64,000 nucleotides of DNA, taken from NCBI RefSeq assembly GCF_013778505.1, contig NZ_JAAOWU010000017.1, positions 1 to 64,000 on the forward strand, written 5' to 3'. This document shows positions 1 through 10,800 of the stretch, piece by piece; the first letter of the stretch is position 1, and the number at the start of each line of letters is the position of its first letter. The position numbers and the translations under genes were made by a program. The DNA comes from Pseudomonas sivasensis (GTDB taxonomy: Bacteria > Pseudomonadota > Gammaproteobacteria > Pseudomonadales > Pseudomonadaceae). The notes under the pieces were generated by a model. The model searched no databases and had not been told where the DNA came from. It saw nothing but the letters and a program-made list of their open reading frames with translations.

Positions 1-208
1 GGCCAAATCCCAACGCATCCTCCTGCGCCCCGGCGAGGACGGCATGTTGCTGACCGTCTGCCCCTCAACCCCCGGCTGGTCGATCAGCGAAGTGCAGCGC
101 CAGTTCGGCCAGTCGCGGATTGAGCAGGTGGAGAAGGCGATTCCGGGCGGGCAGCAGCCGGGACCGAGGGCGGTGATTCGGGCTGTACCTGTAGGTGCAC
201 GGCCATGA
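1..208 (+). pseudogene. 5'-cut reading frame carrying a duplicated gspE fragment
   Basis: Bases 1-127 are identical to bases 371-497 inside gspE and are read in the same frame, giving the Trp-Ala-Lys-Ser-Gln part of the GspE N-terminus. After base 127 the identity stops abruptly. The frame continues for 26 unrelated codons (starting VEKAIPGG, ending VGARP) to a TGA at 206-208. The frame enters from outside the window, so the full length and start are unknown. It is either a truncated gspE copy joined to the tail of another gene, or the real 3' end of an upstream secretion gene that took up gspE sequence by recombination. An assembly error is also possible. The tail itself is not recognised. 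Confidence 0.5.
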
Positions 209-225
209 ATCCAAATGAAGATTTG

Positions 226-318
226 AATGTGGGAGGGGGCTTGCCCCCGATGAGGGTGTTTCAGCCACAGATGTACACACTGACCCACCGCTATCGGGGG
301 CAAGCCCCCTCCCACATT
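226..318. repeat. REP pair (inverted)
   Basis: Two REP units of the TGTGGGAGGGGGCTTGC type face each other as an inverted repeat, with about 40 bp between them. The pair lies just upstream of the gspE ribosome binding site, between the two arms of the 127-bp direct repeat. Confidence 0.9.
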
Positions 319-347
319 TGGACCGTGCTCGGTCAGGAAGATACCTT

Positions 348-1766
348 GTGAGCCTTCTCCCTTACGCCTGGGCCAAATCCCAACGCATCCTCCTGCGCCC
401 CGGCGAGGACGGCATGTTGCTGACCGTCTGCCCCTCAACCCCCGGCTGGTCGATCAGCGAAGTGCAGCGCCAGTTCGGCCAGTCGCGGATTGAGCAGATA
501 CGCGATGACGAACTCGACGGTCTCCTGGCCAGTGCCTACGCCGACACCGGCAGTGCCGCGGCCGTGGTGGGTGCGGCGGAAAACGAGGTCGACCTCGACC
601 GCTTGATGCAGGACATGCCCGAGATCACTGACCTGCTCGACACCCAGGACGGTGCGCCGGTGATCCGCATGATCAACGCCTTGCTCACCCAGGCAGCGCG
701 GGACGAGGCCAGTGATATTCATATCGAGCCCTACGAAACCCATTCCGTGGTGCGCTACCGCGTCGACGGCACGCTGCGCGACGTGGTGTCGCCACGCAAG
801 GCGCTGCATGGCGCGTTGGTGTCGCGGATCAAGATCATGGCTCAACTCGACATCGCCGAAAAACGCCTGCCCCAGGATGGGCGCATTGCGTTGCGTGTGG
901 CCGGGCGGCCGATTGATATTCGAGTGTCGACGGTGCCCACCGGGCATGGCGAGCGGGTGGTGATGCGTTTGCTCGACAAGCAGGCCGGGCGTTTGCAGTT
1001 GGAGACTCTGGGCATGGAGCCGCAGTTGCTCGCGCGCCTCGATACCTTGATCCGCCAGCCCCACGGCATTGTGCTGGTCACCGGGCCCACCGGCAGTGGC
1101 AAGACCACCAGCCTGTACGCGGCGTTGGCGCGGTTGGACGCGAGCACCAGCAATATCCTCACCGTGGAAGACCCGGTGGAATACGACTTGCCGGGCATCA
1201 GCCAGATCCAGGTCAACGCCAAGATCGACATGACCTTCGGCCTGGCGCTGCGGGCCATTCTGCGTCAGGACCCGGACATCATCATGATTGGTGAAATCCG
1301 CGACTTGGAGACCGCGCAGATCGCCGTGCAGGCCTCGCTCACCGGTCACTTGGTACTCGCCACGTTGCACACCAACGATGCGGTGTCGGCGGTGAACCGC
1401 TTGATCGACATGGGCGTCGAGCCGTTCCTGTTGGCGTCGTCATTGCTGGGTGTGTTGGCCCAGCGGTTGGTGCGCCGCCTGTGCCCCCATTGCAAGCAGG
1501 AAGATCCTGCCGCGCCGGGCACCTGGCGTCCGGTGGGGTGCTCGCACTGCAACCAGGTCGGTTACAGCGGGCGTACCGGTATCCATGAATTGTTCTGTGT
1601 CGACGACGATGTACGCAGCCTGATTCATCAGGGCGCCGGCGAGCAGGATTTGCGCCTGGCCGCGCGGCGGGCCGGGATGTTCAGCATGCGTGAAGACGGT
1701 GAGCGCTGGGTGCGCAGCGGCGCCACGGCCCCCGAAGAAATCCTGCGCGTGACACGGGACGCCTGA
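348..1766 (+). CDS. gspE: Type II secretion ATPase GspE (HxcR/XcpR-like)
   Basis: This is the cytoplasmic hexameric ATPase that powers assembly of the type II secretion pseudopilus. It has 472 residues. The Walker A motif GPTGSGKTT is at about residue 246, the Walker B region DPDIIMIGEIRD is at about 308-319, and a C-terminal four-cysteine zinc motif (CPHC and CSHC) is present. The GTG at 348 is chosen because AGGAAG lies about 7 bases upstream and the protein then begins SLLPYAW. An ATG at 318 would place the start inside the REP right arm. The N-terminus is short, which fits a protein lacking part of the first N-terminal domain of longer GspE forms. The gene overlaps gspF by one base. The adjacent DING-type gene suggests the Hxc-type (phosphate-linked) rather than the Xcp system; that is inference. 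Confidence 0.93.
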   Translation: MSLLPYAWAKSQRILLRPGEDGMLLTVCPSTPGWSISEVQRQFGQSRIEQIRDDELDGLLASAYADTGSAAAVVGAAENEVDLDRLMQDMPEITDLLDTQDGAPVIRMINALLTQAARDEASDIHIEPYETHSVVRYRVDGTLRDVVSPRKALHGALVSRIKIMAQLDIAEKRLPQDGRIALRVAGRPIDIRVSTVPTGHGERVVMRLLDKQAGRLQLETLGMEPQLLARLDTLIRQPHGIVLVTGPTGSGKTTSLYAALARLDASTSNILTVEDPVEYDLPGISQIQVNAKIDMTFGLALRAILRQDPDIIMIGEIRDLETAQIAVQASLTGHLVLATLHTNDAVSAVNRLIDMGVEPFLLASSLLGVLAQRLVRRLCPHCKQEDPAAPGTWRPVGCSHCNQVGYSGRTGIHELFCVDDDVRSLIHQGAGEQDLRLAARRAGMFSMREDGERWVRSGATAPEEILRVTRDA

Positions 1767-2977
1767 TGAATCGCTATCGCTATGAAGCCGCGGATGCCAG
1801 CGGCAAAGTCGAGGTCGGGCATGTGGAGGCCGACAGCCAGAGCGCAGCGTTTGCCCACTTGCGCGGGCGGGGTTTGACGGCCTTGTTGGTGCAGATCGAA
1901 GGCGGCCAGCCAGCGGCGGCGGGCAGTAGCCTGTTCACGCCCAAGCTCTCGGACAACGACTTGGCCTGGGCCACGCGGCAACTGGCGAGCCTGCTCGGCG
2001 CCAGCCTGCCGTTGGAGGCGGCGCTGAGTGCCACGGTGGAGCAGGCCGAGAAAAAGCACATCGCCCAGACGTTGGCGGCCGTGCGTGGGGATGTGCGCGG
2101 CGGCATGCGCCTGGCGGATGCGTTGGCGGCGCGGCCACGGGACTTTCCGTCGATCTACCGTGCGTTGATTGCGGCGGGGGAGGAGTCCGGTGACTTGGCC
2201 CAGGTGATGGAGCGCCTGGCGGACTACATCGAGGAACGCAACAACCTGCGCGGCAAGATTCTCACCGCGTTTATCTACCCCGGTGTGGTGGGGCTGGTGT
2301 CCATCGGCATTGTGATTTTTTTGCTCAGTTACGTGGTGCCCCAGGTGGTCAGTGCGTTTTCCCAGGCGCGTCAGGACCTGCCAGGGCTGACGCTGGCGAT
2401 GCTCAACGCCAGCGACTTTATCCGCGCGTGGGGCTGGCTGTGTTTCGCCGGGATTGTCGGCGGTTTCTGGAGTTGGCGTTTGTACCTGCGCAACCCGGTG
2501 GCGCGCTTGAATTGGCACAGTCGTGTGCTACGCCTGCCGCTGATAGGGCGCTTTGTGCTGGGTCTGAACACGGCGCGGTTTGCCTCGACCCTGGCGATCC
2601 TCGGCGGTGCTGGCGTGCCGCTGTTGCGGGCGCTGGAGGCGGCTCGCCAGACCTTGTCCAACGAGCGCCTGAGCCAGTGCGTCAACGACGCCACTGCCAA
2701 GGTACGCGAAGGGGTCAACCTGGCGCCGGCGCTGGCGGTGGAGAAAGTCTTTCCGCCGGTATTGATCCACCTGATCGCCAGCGGCGAAAAAACCGGCTCG
2801 CTGCCGCCGATGCTTGAACGTGCAGCGCAGACGCTGTCGCGGGATAGCGAACGCCGGGCCATGGGCATGACCGCGCTGCTGGAGCCGCTGATGATCGTGG
2901 TGATGGGGGCGGTGGTGCTGGTGATTGTGATGGCGGTGCTGTTGCCGATCATCGAGATCAACCAACTCGTTACCTGA
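1766..2977 (+). CDS. gspF: Type II secretion inner-membrane platform protein GspF
   Basis: GspF is the polytopic inner-membrane platform protein that couples GspE to pseudopilus assembly. The 403-residue product has two GspF repeats: a cytoplasmic half (about 70-165), a hydrophobic segment at about 170-195, a second at about 215-235, a second cytoplasmic half (about 270-365) and a C-terminal membrane helix rich in V, I and M (about 370-395). The length is typical of the family. The start codon overlaps the gspE stop (TGATG), so the two genes are translationally coupled. No gspG-like gene follows; any other components must lie upstream of this window. Confidence 0.94.
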   Translation: MNRYRYEAADASGKVEVGHVEADSQSAAFAHLRGRGLTALLVQIEGGQPAAAGSSLFTPKLSDNDLAWATRQLASLLGASLPLEAALSATVEQAEKKHIAQTLAAVRGDVRGGMRLADALAARPRDFPSIYRALIAAGEESGDLAQVMERLADYIEERNNLRGKILTAFIYPGVVGLVSIGIVIFLLSYVVPQVVSAFSQARQDLPGLTLAMLNASDFIRAWGWLCFAGIVGGFWSWRLYLRNPVARLNWHSRVLRLPLIGRFVLGLNTARFASTLAILGGAGVPLLRALEAARQTLSNERLSQCVNDATAKVREGVNLAPALAVEKVFPPVLIHLIASGEKTGSLPPMLERAAQTLSRDSERRAMGMTALLEPLMIVVMGAVVLVIVMAVLLPIIEINQLVT

Positions 2978-3500
2978 TCAAACGGCGTGAGCGGGCTTAC
3001 TGGGGTGAGCGGGCTTGCCCCGCGCTGGGTGGTGAAGCCACCCCAAAACCTGACACGGCACCCTCTCTGAGACACCGCGTTTTGTCGGGGGGCAGATCCA
3101 TTGCGTGGAAATCCAGTTCTATTGGGGGGCGAGCGTCCTCCACCACTCAACGCGTTTTTCAGTTGTTTTTTTGGTATCCCGATGTCCGGGTCCCAACCTC
3201 GGGTTCCTCATTCCGTCATCTGCCAACGGTTCCTGACGCCTCCACGGCAGGGCCTCTGAAACCTCGCTGTCACCTGGGCTGAAATCGCTCAGAATCATGA
3301 CCAAAACACCCGAGAATCTTTTTAAAAATCAAGTGTTTCCTCCCGAGGTTTTTTCCTACATCTGTCATCGGAAACTGCGACTTTCTCTTCCATGGTTTTC
3401 ACCCCCGGCCACCCCTTTATCACGGCTTGGGACCGAAGCCATGGCGTCATGCAAGAGCCATCTACCCCAAACGTACAAACACGACGAAAGGAGATTCTTC
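2978..3500. other. Intergenic region with REP-like fragment and possible Pho half-site
   Basis: No convincing gene lies in this 523-bp gap. Bases 2988-3050 contain fragments of the GAGCGGGCTTGCCCCGC repeat and a GGGTGG/CCACCC hairpin. A single CTGTCAT, the half-site of the PhoB box, occurs at 3362-3368, about 130 bases before the DING gene. No well-matched second half-site is seen at the expected spacing, so phosphate control is only suggested. Confidence 0.4.
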
Positions 3501-4682
3501 ATGTTTAAGCGCAACGTTCTCGCGGTATCCATGACCCTCGCTGCACTGTGCTCGGCCCAGGCTGCAATGGCTGACATCAACGGCGGCGGCGCAACCTTGC
3601 CACAGCCGCTGTACCAAACCTCCGGCGTCCTCACCACTGGCTTCGCCGCCTACGTCGGCGTGGGCAGCGGCAACGGCAAGGCGGCTTTCCTGAACAACGA
3701 TTACACCAAGTTCGTGGCGGGCGTGACTAACAAGAACGTGCACTGGGCAGGCAGCGATTCCAAGCTGACGGCTGCTGAGCTGCTGGCTTACCAAACCAAC
3801 AAACAAGCGACTTGGGGCAAGTTGATCCAGGCGCCTTCGGTGGCCACTTCGGTCGCCATTCCATTCAACAAGGCTGGCGCCAACGCGGTTGATCTGAGCG
3901 TCAACCAACTGTGCGGCGTGTTTTCGGGCCGCTTGACCGACTGGAGCCAGATCACTGGTTCGGGTCGCACTGGCGCGATCAAAGTGATCTACCGCAGCGA
4001 GTCCAGCGGTACCACCGAACTGTTCACGCGCTTCCTCAACGCCAAGTGCGCTGAGACGCAACCGTTCGCCGTGACCACCACCTTTTCGTCCAGCTACGGT
4101 GCAGGCTTGCCTGCTGGCGCAGTGGCCGCTACCGGCAGCCAAGGCGTAATGACCGCGTTGAACGCTCAAGATGGCGCGATCACCTACATGAGCCCGGATT
4201 ACGCGGCGACCACCTTGGCCGGTCTGGATGACGCCACCAAAGTGGCCAAGATTGGCGGTGTTTCGCCAGCGCCTGCCAACGTTTCCACCGCCATTGGCCA
4301 GATCCCTGCGCCAACCGAAGCCCGTGCCGATGGTTCGTTCATCGACGCCACTAACCCGGACAACTGGGTACCGGTATTCGCTGCCACCGCCAGCGGCCCG
4401 GCGACGTTCGCCTACCCATCCAGCGGCTACCCGATCCTGGGCTTCACTAACGTGATCTTCAGCCAGTGCTACGCCGACGCCACCCAGACCACCCAGGTCC
4501 GTGCGTTCTTCAACCGCCACTACGGCAACCTGATCAACAACGACACCGCCATCAACAACAACCGCTTCGTGCCGCTGCCAGCCAACTGGAAAAAAGCCGT
4601 GCGTGACACCTTTGCCACCGCTTCCAGCGCTCAAGGCATCGGTAACACCAGCGTCTGCAACGCCATCGGTCGTCCGCTGTAA
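3501..4682 (+). CDS. DING-family phosphate-binding protein (PstS-like, secreted)
   Basis: The 393-residue precursor has a Sec signal peptide of about 24 residues ending AAMA. The mature protein starts DINGGGATLPQ, the hallmark of DING proteins. These are high-affinity phosphate-binding proteins of the PstS superfamily, known from Pseudomonas and secreted in P. aeruginosa by a type II system. Further PstS features are YRSESSGTTELF at about 168, where serines and threonines bind phosphate, and the GSQGV loop. The ATG at 3501 is chosen because AAAGGAGA lies 6-13 bases upstream and a clean signal peptide follows; the frame stays open upstream to 3297 without a credible start. A strong terminator follows. 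The neighbouring gspEF suggests it may be a substrate of that system (inference). Confidence 0.92.
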   Translation: MFKRNVLAVSMTLAALCSAQAAMADINGGGATLPQPLYQTSGVLTTGFAAYVGVGSGNGKAAFLNNDYTKFVAGVTNKNVHWAGSDSKLTAAELLAYQTNKQATWGKLIQAPSVATSVAIPFNKAGANAVDLSVNQLCGVFSGRLTDWSQITGSGRTGAIKVIYRSESSGTTELFTRFLNAKCAETQPFAVTTTFSSSYGAGLPAGAVAATGSQGVMTALNAQDGAITYMSPDYAATTLAGLDDATKVAKIGGVSPAPANVSTAIGQIPAPTEARADGSFIDATNPDNWVPVFAATASGPATFAYPSSGYPILGFTNVIFSQCYADATQTTQVRAFFNRHYGNLINNDTAINNNRFVPLPANWKKAVRDTFATASSAQGIGNTSVCNAIGRPL

Positions 4683-4710
4683 CCCAGGCTTTCAACGACC
4701 CGCAACCCTG

Positions 4711-4745
4711 ATCAGCAACGGCCTGTGCCGTTGCTGATTTTTTTT
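4711..4745 (+). terminator. Rho-independent terminator of the DING gene
   Basis: An 11-bp perfect stem (ATCAGCAACGG with CCGTTGCTGAT) has a 6-base loop and is followed by seven T residues, starting 28 bases after the stop codon. Confidence 0.93.
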
Positions 4746-4866
4746 GCGTTAGCAGCCCTTTATGAACTTTGCATGACAGAAGTTCAGTCCCGCCCCTCGC
4801 CAACCGCCTAACCCTCATACGTGAGCCTGTCTTGCTCCTGGCGATTACAAAGAAGGAAGATTCCCG

Positions 4867-7800
4867 ATGGTCCGCTGCAAACCCACGCTCAAGCTGAATG
4901 CCCAGGGCTCGCACGCCCAGACTGTGTTGCGCCTCAAGCCTCTGGCTCAGGTCATTGCCTTGTTGGTGGTGGCGGGCAATGCCCATGCGGCGACGGCGTT
5001 CAGCCCAGCGTGGTTCGCGGCCAAGGGGGCGACCCAGGCGACGACGGCGGCGCGGATCAATGCGGGGCAGATGCCGTCGGTGCCGACGCTGAACCAGCAG
5101 GCGCGGGTCAACCAGCAGTTGGCGCGGTCCATCAGCACGCTCAACACCACGGTCGCGGCGATTGCGGCGCAGCAGGCGGCGCAGGCGGCCGGTCGGCAGG
5201 CGGCGTTCGGTCAGGTCTCGACGATTCCCGATGGCCTCGGCAAGGGCGGCTTGCAGGTGGACAACAGCCTGACCCAGGGCTGGACCAATGCCAAGGCGCC
5301 GACCCAGACCCAGGCGGGCGGCAAGACCACGGTGAGCATTGAGCAGACCGCCGACAAGGCGATCCTCAATTGGGAGACGTTCAACGTCGGGCGCAACACC
5401 ACGGTGGATTTCCAGCAGCAGTCCACCTGGGCGGTGCTCAACCGCGTCAATGACCCTGAAGCACGCCCCAGCGAAATCCAGGGCAAGATTCAGGGCGCGG
5501 GCACGGTGATGATCATGAACCGTAACGGCGTGGTCTTCAGCGGCACCAGCCAGGTCAATGTGCGCAACCTGGTGGCGGCTGCCGCGACGATCACCGATGA
5601 CCAGTTCATCCAGCGCGGCCTTTATGTCGACACCAATGGCACTCAACCGACGTTCACCGACGCGGCGGGCAAGGTCGAGGTGCAGCGCGGTGCGTTGATC
5701 CAGACCCACAACGCCGCCACCTCCACCGACGCGGGCGGCTATGCCTTGCTGCTCGGCACCGAAGTGGAAAACGCCGGCACGATCATCACCGCCAAGGGCC
5801 AGACCACCCTGGCGGCCGGTGACAGCTTTTATATTCGCAAAGGGGTGGGCACGGCGGGCAACGAGCGTTCCACCACCCGTGGCAATGAAGTCGCCGCCAG
5901 CCTCAATCCTGGCAGCAGCGCAGGCAAGGTGATCAACAACGGCCTGATCATGGCCTCCACCGGCGACGTCACCCTGACCGGGCACCAGGTTCAGCAAAAC
6001 GGCGTGGTCCTGGCCAGCACTTCGGTGGACACCCGCGGCTCCATTCACTTGCTCAACTCGGCCAGCGACACCAGCGGCAGCGTCACCTTGGGGGAGGGCA
6101 GCACCACTGCAATCCTGTTGGACGCCAGTGGCAGCACCGCCCTCAACAGCCAGAAAGACAACGGCCTGATCAAGCTCGACGGCACGCCGGCTAACCTGAT
6201 CACGGGGCAGTTCAACCACCTCAGCGCCGTGGCCGACCGCACTGACCAGTCGCGTATCGAGATCGTCAGCGGTGGCACCGTGGACTTCCAGAAAGGCTCG
6301 ATCACCCTCGCCACCGGCGGCCAGGTGGCGGTCAGCGCCGGTCAACGCAGCCTGGTGCGCGATGGGGCGATGATCGACGTGTCGGGCGCCGTGGGCGTCA
6401 AGGTGTCGATGGAAGCCAACAACATCAAGATCAACGTACAGGGCAACGAGCAGCGGGATGCGCCGATCAACCGCGACAATGGGCAACTGATCAATAACGA
6501 CGTGTGGGTCGACTTACGCGACCTGGTGTTTGTCCCGGCCGGCACCAACGGCTACGCCACCGATCGCTGGTACACCGCCGGTGGTCTGCTGGAAGTCGGC
6601 GGTTACCTCGGCACCCAGGGCCATTCGGTGGGCGAATGGATGGCCCAGGGCGGCACCGTGACCTTTACCGGCAAAGATGTCGTGACTCAGCAAGGCGCGC
6701 AGATCAACTTGTCGGGCGGCACCGTGGATGTGCAAGGGGGCTATATCCGGCAAACCTGGCTCAAGGGCCCGGATCGACGGTTGTACGAGTTGTCCAAAGC
6801 ACCCGGCGACATTCTCTATTCCGGCATTTACAAGGGCTATGAAGACACCAGTGTTCGCTGGGGCCAGACCGAGTACTACTACAACCCGATGATTGCTCCG
6901 CAGGGCCGTAACGAGGCCGGTTATACCGTGGGCCGTGACGCCGGCAAGCTGGTGGTCAGCACCGCCAGCGCAGTGCTGGAAGGCCAGATGATCAGCGCGG
7001 TGTTCCAGGGTGATCGCCAGACCCAGGCGCCGAACATCAACCTGGACGGTTACCAGCAATCCCAAAAAGCCATGGCCCAGCTCGCGCAGTTGATCATTGG
7101 CCAGTACACGCCGATCTACAACAAGACCACCGGCACCTTGCGCTACGCCTTAGGGGCGAACGCCGACGAGGTGTCGATCGAAGGCAGCCTGGAAAAAATC
7201 GCCGATGGCCTGGACCTCGCCACCGCGTTGCCCCAGGACCGCCAGGGCAAAATCCTGCTCGACAGCGAGCAGCTCAGTGGCAACCCGTTGGGCGCGATCA
7301 AGGTCGCGGCCAGGCAGCAGGTGACCGTCAATGGCGCGCTCAGCGTGGCCGACGGCGGCGACATCACCCTGTTCGGACCGAGGGTTGATATCAACGCCAA
7401 CCTGACAGCCCTGGGTGGCAGCATCAATGCGGGCAACATCCTCAGCCAGGTCAACCCGCTGAAAGCGGGCGAGGTCGAAGACACGACCCTGGCCGGTGGT
7501 TCGAGTGTGAGTGTCGCGGCCGGCGTCAAGCTCGACGCCCGTGGCCGCTGGAACAACCTACTGCTCGACCCGACCAACAGCACCGGCGTGGCGTATGTCA
7601 ACGGCGGCAAGGTCTCGTTGCGCAGTTCGAACAACGTCAACCTGGCGGCCGGCAGTGTGGTGGATGTGTCCTCCGGTGCGACCCTCGGCGTCGACGGCAA
7701 GCTCACCGGCGGCAAGGGCGGCAGTGTGACCCTGGGCGCCCTCGGCGCCTTGGCGTTGGAGGGCGAGGTGCGTGGCTTTGGCGTGAGTGGCGGCGGCACC

Positions 7801-10800
7801 CTGGCCTTGCAGGCACGCAAGGTGCAGATCGGCAACAGCGCGGCTGCGGTGGACAGCGACACCCTGAAACTGGCTGGCGACTTCTTCAATAAGGGTTTTT
7901 CGGCCTACGACATCACCGGCAACGAAGGGCTGATCGTCACCGACGGTACGCAAGTGGATGTGAGCCTGCCGACCTATCGTTTGGGCGCCCAAGCGTCCAC
8001 CACGCCAACGGGCAGCGATCCCGCCACGGCCTTGGAGCAATGGACGCCGCCGCTGTACCAGGAGGACGCGACCAAGGGCGTGCTGACCCAACGCCGTGGT
8101 GCCGGTTTGAGCCTCACCGCCGGTACGGTCTACGCCACGGCTGCGCAACTGGCGAGCACAGCCCTGACGGTGGGCCACGGCGCGGTGATCAACGTCGATC
8201 CCGGCCAGGCCATCAAGCTGCGCAGCATCGGCCAATTGACCCTGGACGGAACGCTCAATGCCTGGGGCGGCAGTGTCAGCCTGGGCGGTGTGACCACCGG
8301 CGCCTCGGAGGCGGTGAACGCCATCGGCCATGACCGCTCGATCTGGATTGGCGAACAGGCGTTGATCGACGTGGCGGCGCGGGCGGCCACGGCGGTGGAC
8401 TACCGTGGCCGCACTTACGGCGTGGTGCGCGACGGCGGCACTATCAACATTGGCGGCTCGCTTGACCTGAACACCGGCCTTGCCACGGCCAGCGACATGT
8501 TCGTGGTCGTGCGCGACGGTGCGCGCCTGGACGCGTCCGGCACCCAGGCCTTGCTGAATATTGCAGGGCAGGGCGCGGTGCAGGTCGCCAGTAACGGCGG
8601 CAGCATCAGCCTGGCCTCCAACAATGGCCTGTACCTGGATGGCAGCCTGGTCGCCAAGGCCGGTGGCGCCGGCGCGGCGGGCGGTAGCCTCAACCTGGCG
8701 CTGGAGAGCCCGTATTACCAGAAAGCCGGGGTCACCGATCGGGTGCTCAAGGTCCGTGACCTGGTGTTGAGCCAGGTGCACCAACCGACCGCGCTGGGCG
8801 ACAGCCTGGAGTACGGGCATGGCCGCCTGGGTGTGGATCAAGTCACTGCCGGCGGCTTCGATAACCTCGCGCTGTTGAGCAATGGCTTATTGAGCTTTGA
8901 CGGTGATGTGAGCCTGGACATGGGCCAGAGCCTGCGTCTTTACAGCCGTGGTTATGGCCTCAGTGAAAACGCGGCAGGCAACTCACGTGTCAACCTGACG
9001 GCGCCGCACCTGTTGCTGGCGGGCTACCTTGCGCCTCCTGAGACGGGCAAGGATTTATACGTGCGTCCGGTGCCGGTGTTGCCGGCGCCATCCCAGCGTG
9101 CAACCGAGGCGCAGTTCAATGCCGACGGCGACCTGGTGGAAGTGCGCGGTAATGTGATCTTCGGCAATCGCAGCAGCCTGTACGGCGCCGACAATAGCCT
9201 GGCGAGCCTTGAGCGCCGTGGCTTCGATCAGGTCAACCTGACCAGCCAGGGCGATTTGCGCTTTCTGGTGGGCGCCTCCGCGAACGACATCATCACCGGT
9301 GTCAGTACCCAGTTACTGACTCAGGGCGACATGACCCTGCGGGCGGCGCAGGTGTACCCGAGCACGGAAGTCAGTGCCCGTGTCATCGCCGGTTACCTGG
9401 GCGAGTCATCAGCTGTGCAGGGCCTGACGTTTGACCCTTTACGCACGTTGACCATTGGCCGCGTCGGCAGCACGGACGCGCCACTGCCGTATTCGGCGTT
9501 CGGACGCCTGCAACTGGGCGCTGCCACCGTCAAGCAAGGCGGTGTGGTGCGCGCGCCATTGGGCCTGATCGATATCGGCAGCATGGGTAGCAGCCTGGTG
9601 CAATTGCTGCCGGGCAGCGTCACCTCGGTGAGCGGCAAGGGCCTGGTGTTGCCCTATGGCGGCACGCTGGACGGGCAGGTTTACAAGTACAACGGCAAGA
9701 CGGTGACATTCCTCGGCCAAGGCGGGCTGGCCAATACCAACAGCGACTTGAGCGTGGGCGTCATTCTGGGCGGCCAGTCGGTTGCGGTGCAGCCGGATGC
9801 CATCCTGGACCTGTCGGGCGGTGGCGAGTTACTCGGCGCCGGGTTTGTTTCCGGGCGCGGCGGTTCCACGGATGCGCGTTACAACCCGCTGGTGCAATTT
9901 GGTGCCAACGGCGGGTTTGTGTTGCCGGGGCTGTCCACCAACCCGATCTACGCCATCGTGCCGGGCGTGCAACCCGGCGTAGCGCCGGTGGCTGCGGAGG
10001 GCGGTGCCGTGGCGCCGCTGGTTGGCCAGCAGGTCACCATCGGCGCGGGTGTGCCAGGGTTGCCGGCAGGCACCTATACCTTGATGCCGTCGACGTATGC
10101 CTTGATGCCCGGCGCCTATCGCGTGGAGATCAATGGCCTGGCCGGAGTCGGCAGCGACGCCGCGACCACCTTGATGCGCAATGGCTCGTGGGCCACGGCC
10201 GGGCAGTTGTCGATTGCCCACACCGGGATCCGCAACAGCACTGCCAGCCAGTTGATCCTGACTTCGGCGGACACCCTGCGCCGTTATTCCCAATACAACG
10301 AAACCAGTTACGCCCAATTCGCCAAAGCCGATGCGGCCAGGTTAGGCGTACCGCGCCCCATGCTGGAAGCCGACGCCAAGACCCTGAAACTGGCACTGCG
10401 CGCCGGCCAGGGGGGCGACGCATTCTCCTTCGAGGGTATCGGACGTTTTGATGCCGCGACGGGAGGCTATGGCGGTACGGTAGCGGTACTGGACCCTGGC
10501 AAGCTCGGCATTGAAGTGATCGCGGCTGACGCTTCGGCTACCGCCGGTTTTTCCGGCATTACGCTTAAAGCCGACACCCTCAATGCCATCGGTGCTTCAC
10601 GGCTGATGGTGGGGGGCATGACCATGGTGGAGTATGGCCAGTCGGGCAACTTCATAAGCCTGGCATCGGGTGTGAACGCCGCCGATAGCAACGTGACTTT
10701 ACGTGCGGGCGCCACCCTTGCCGCGCCCGAAGTGTTCCTGGTGAGCAACACCGGCGCCATCGTGGTAGAGCAGGGCGCTTCGATCAACACCCTGGGGCGC

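Larger units (their letters stand above)
1..497 (+). repeat. 127-bp perfect direct repeat (1-127 and 371-497)
   Basis: The two arms are identical over 127 bp and may extend left of the window. They are separated by 243 bp that contain a REP pair and the gspE start. The right arm is intact gspE coding sequence. Confidence 0.9.

Noticed and set aside
318..347. ATG at 318 as the gspE start
   Set aside because: It overlaps the REP right arm and has no ribosome binding site; the GTG at 348 has AGGAAG at good spacing.
435..1370. Long minus-strand reading frame opposite gspE
   Set aside because: It is the antisense shadow of a well-supported gene in high-GC DNA; its sequence is His/Arg/Gly-rich without any motif.
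3362..3368. Full Pho box upstream of the DING gene
   Set aside because: Only one CTGTCAT half-site is convincing; the partner at 11-bp spacing is poor, so I list it only as a possible half-site.
3297..3500. Upstream extension of the DING gene to 3297
   Set aside because: It would bury the signal peptide 68 residues inside the protein; the ATG at 3501 has a strong AAAGGAGA site.
4552..6486. 644-codon minus-strand reading frame over the start of the giant exoprotein gene
   Set aside because: It is a shadow frame caused by codon bias; it spans the DING terminator and has no ribosome binding site or domain.
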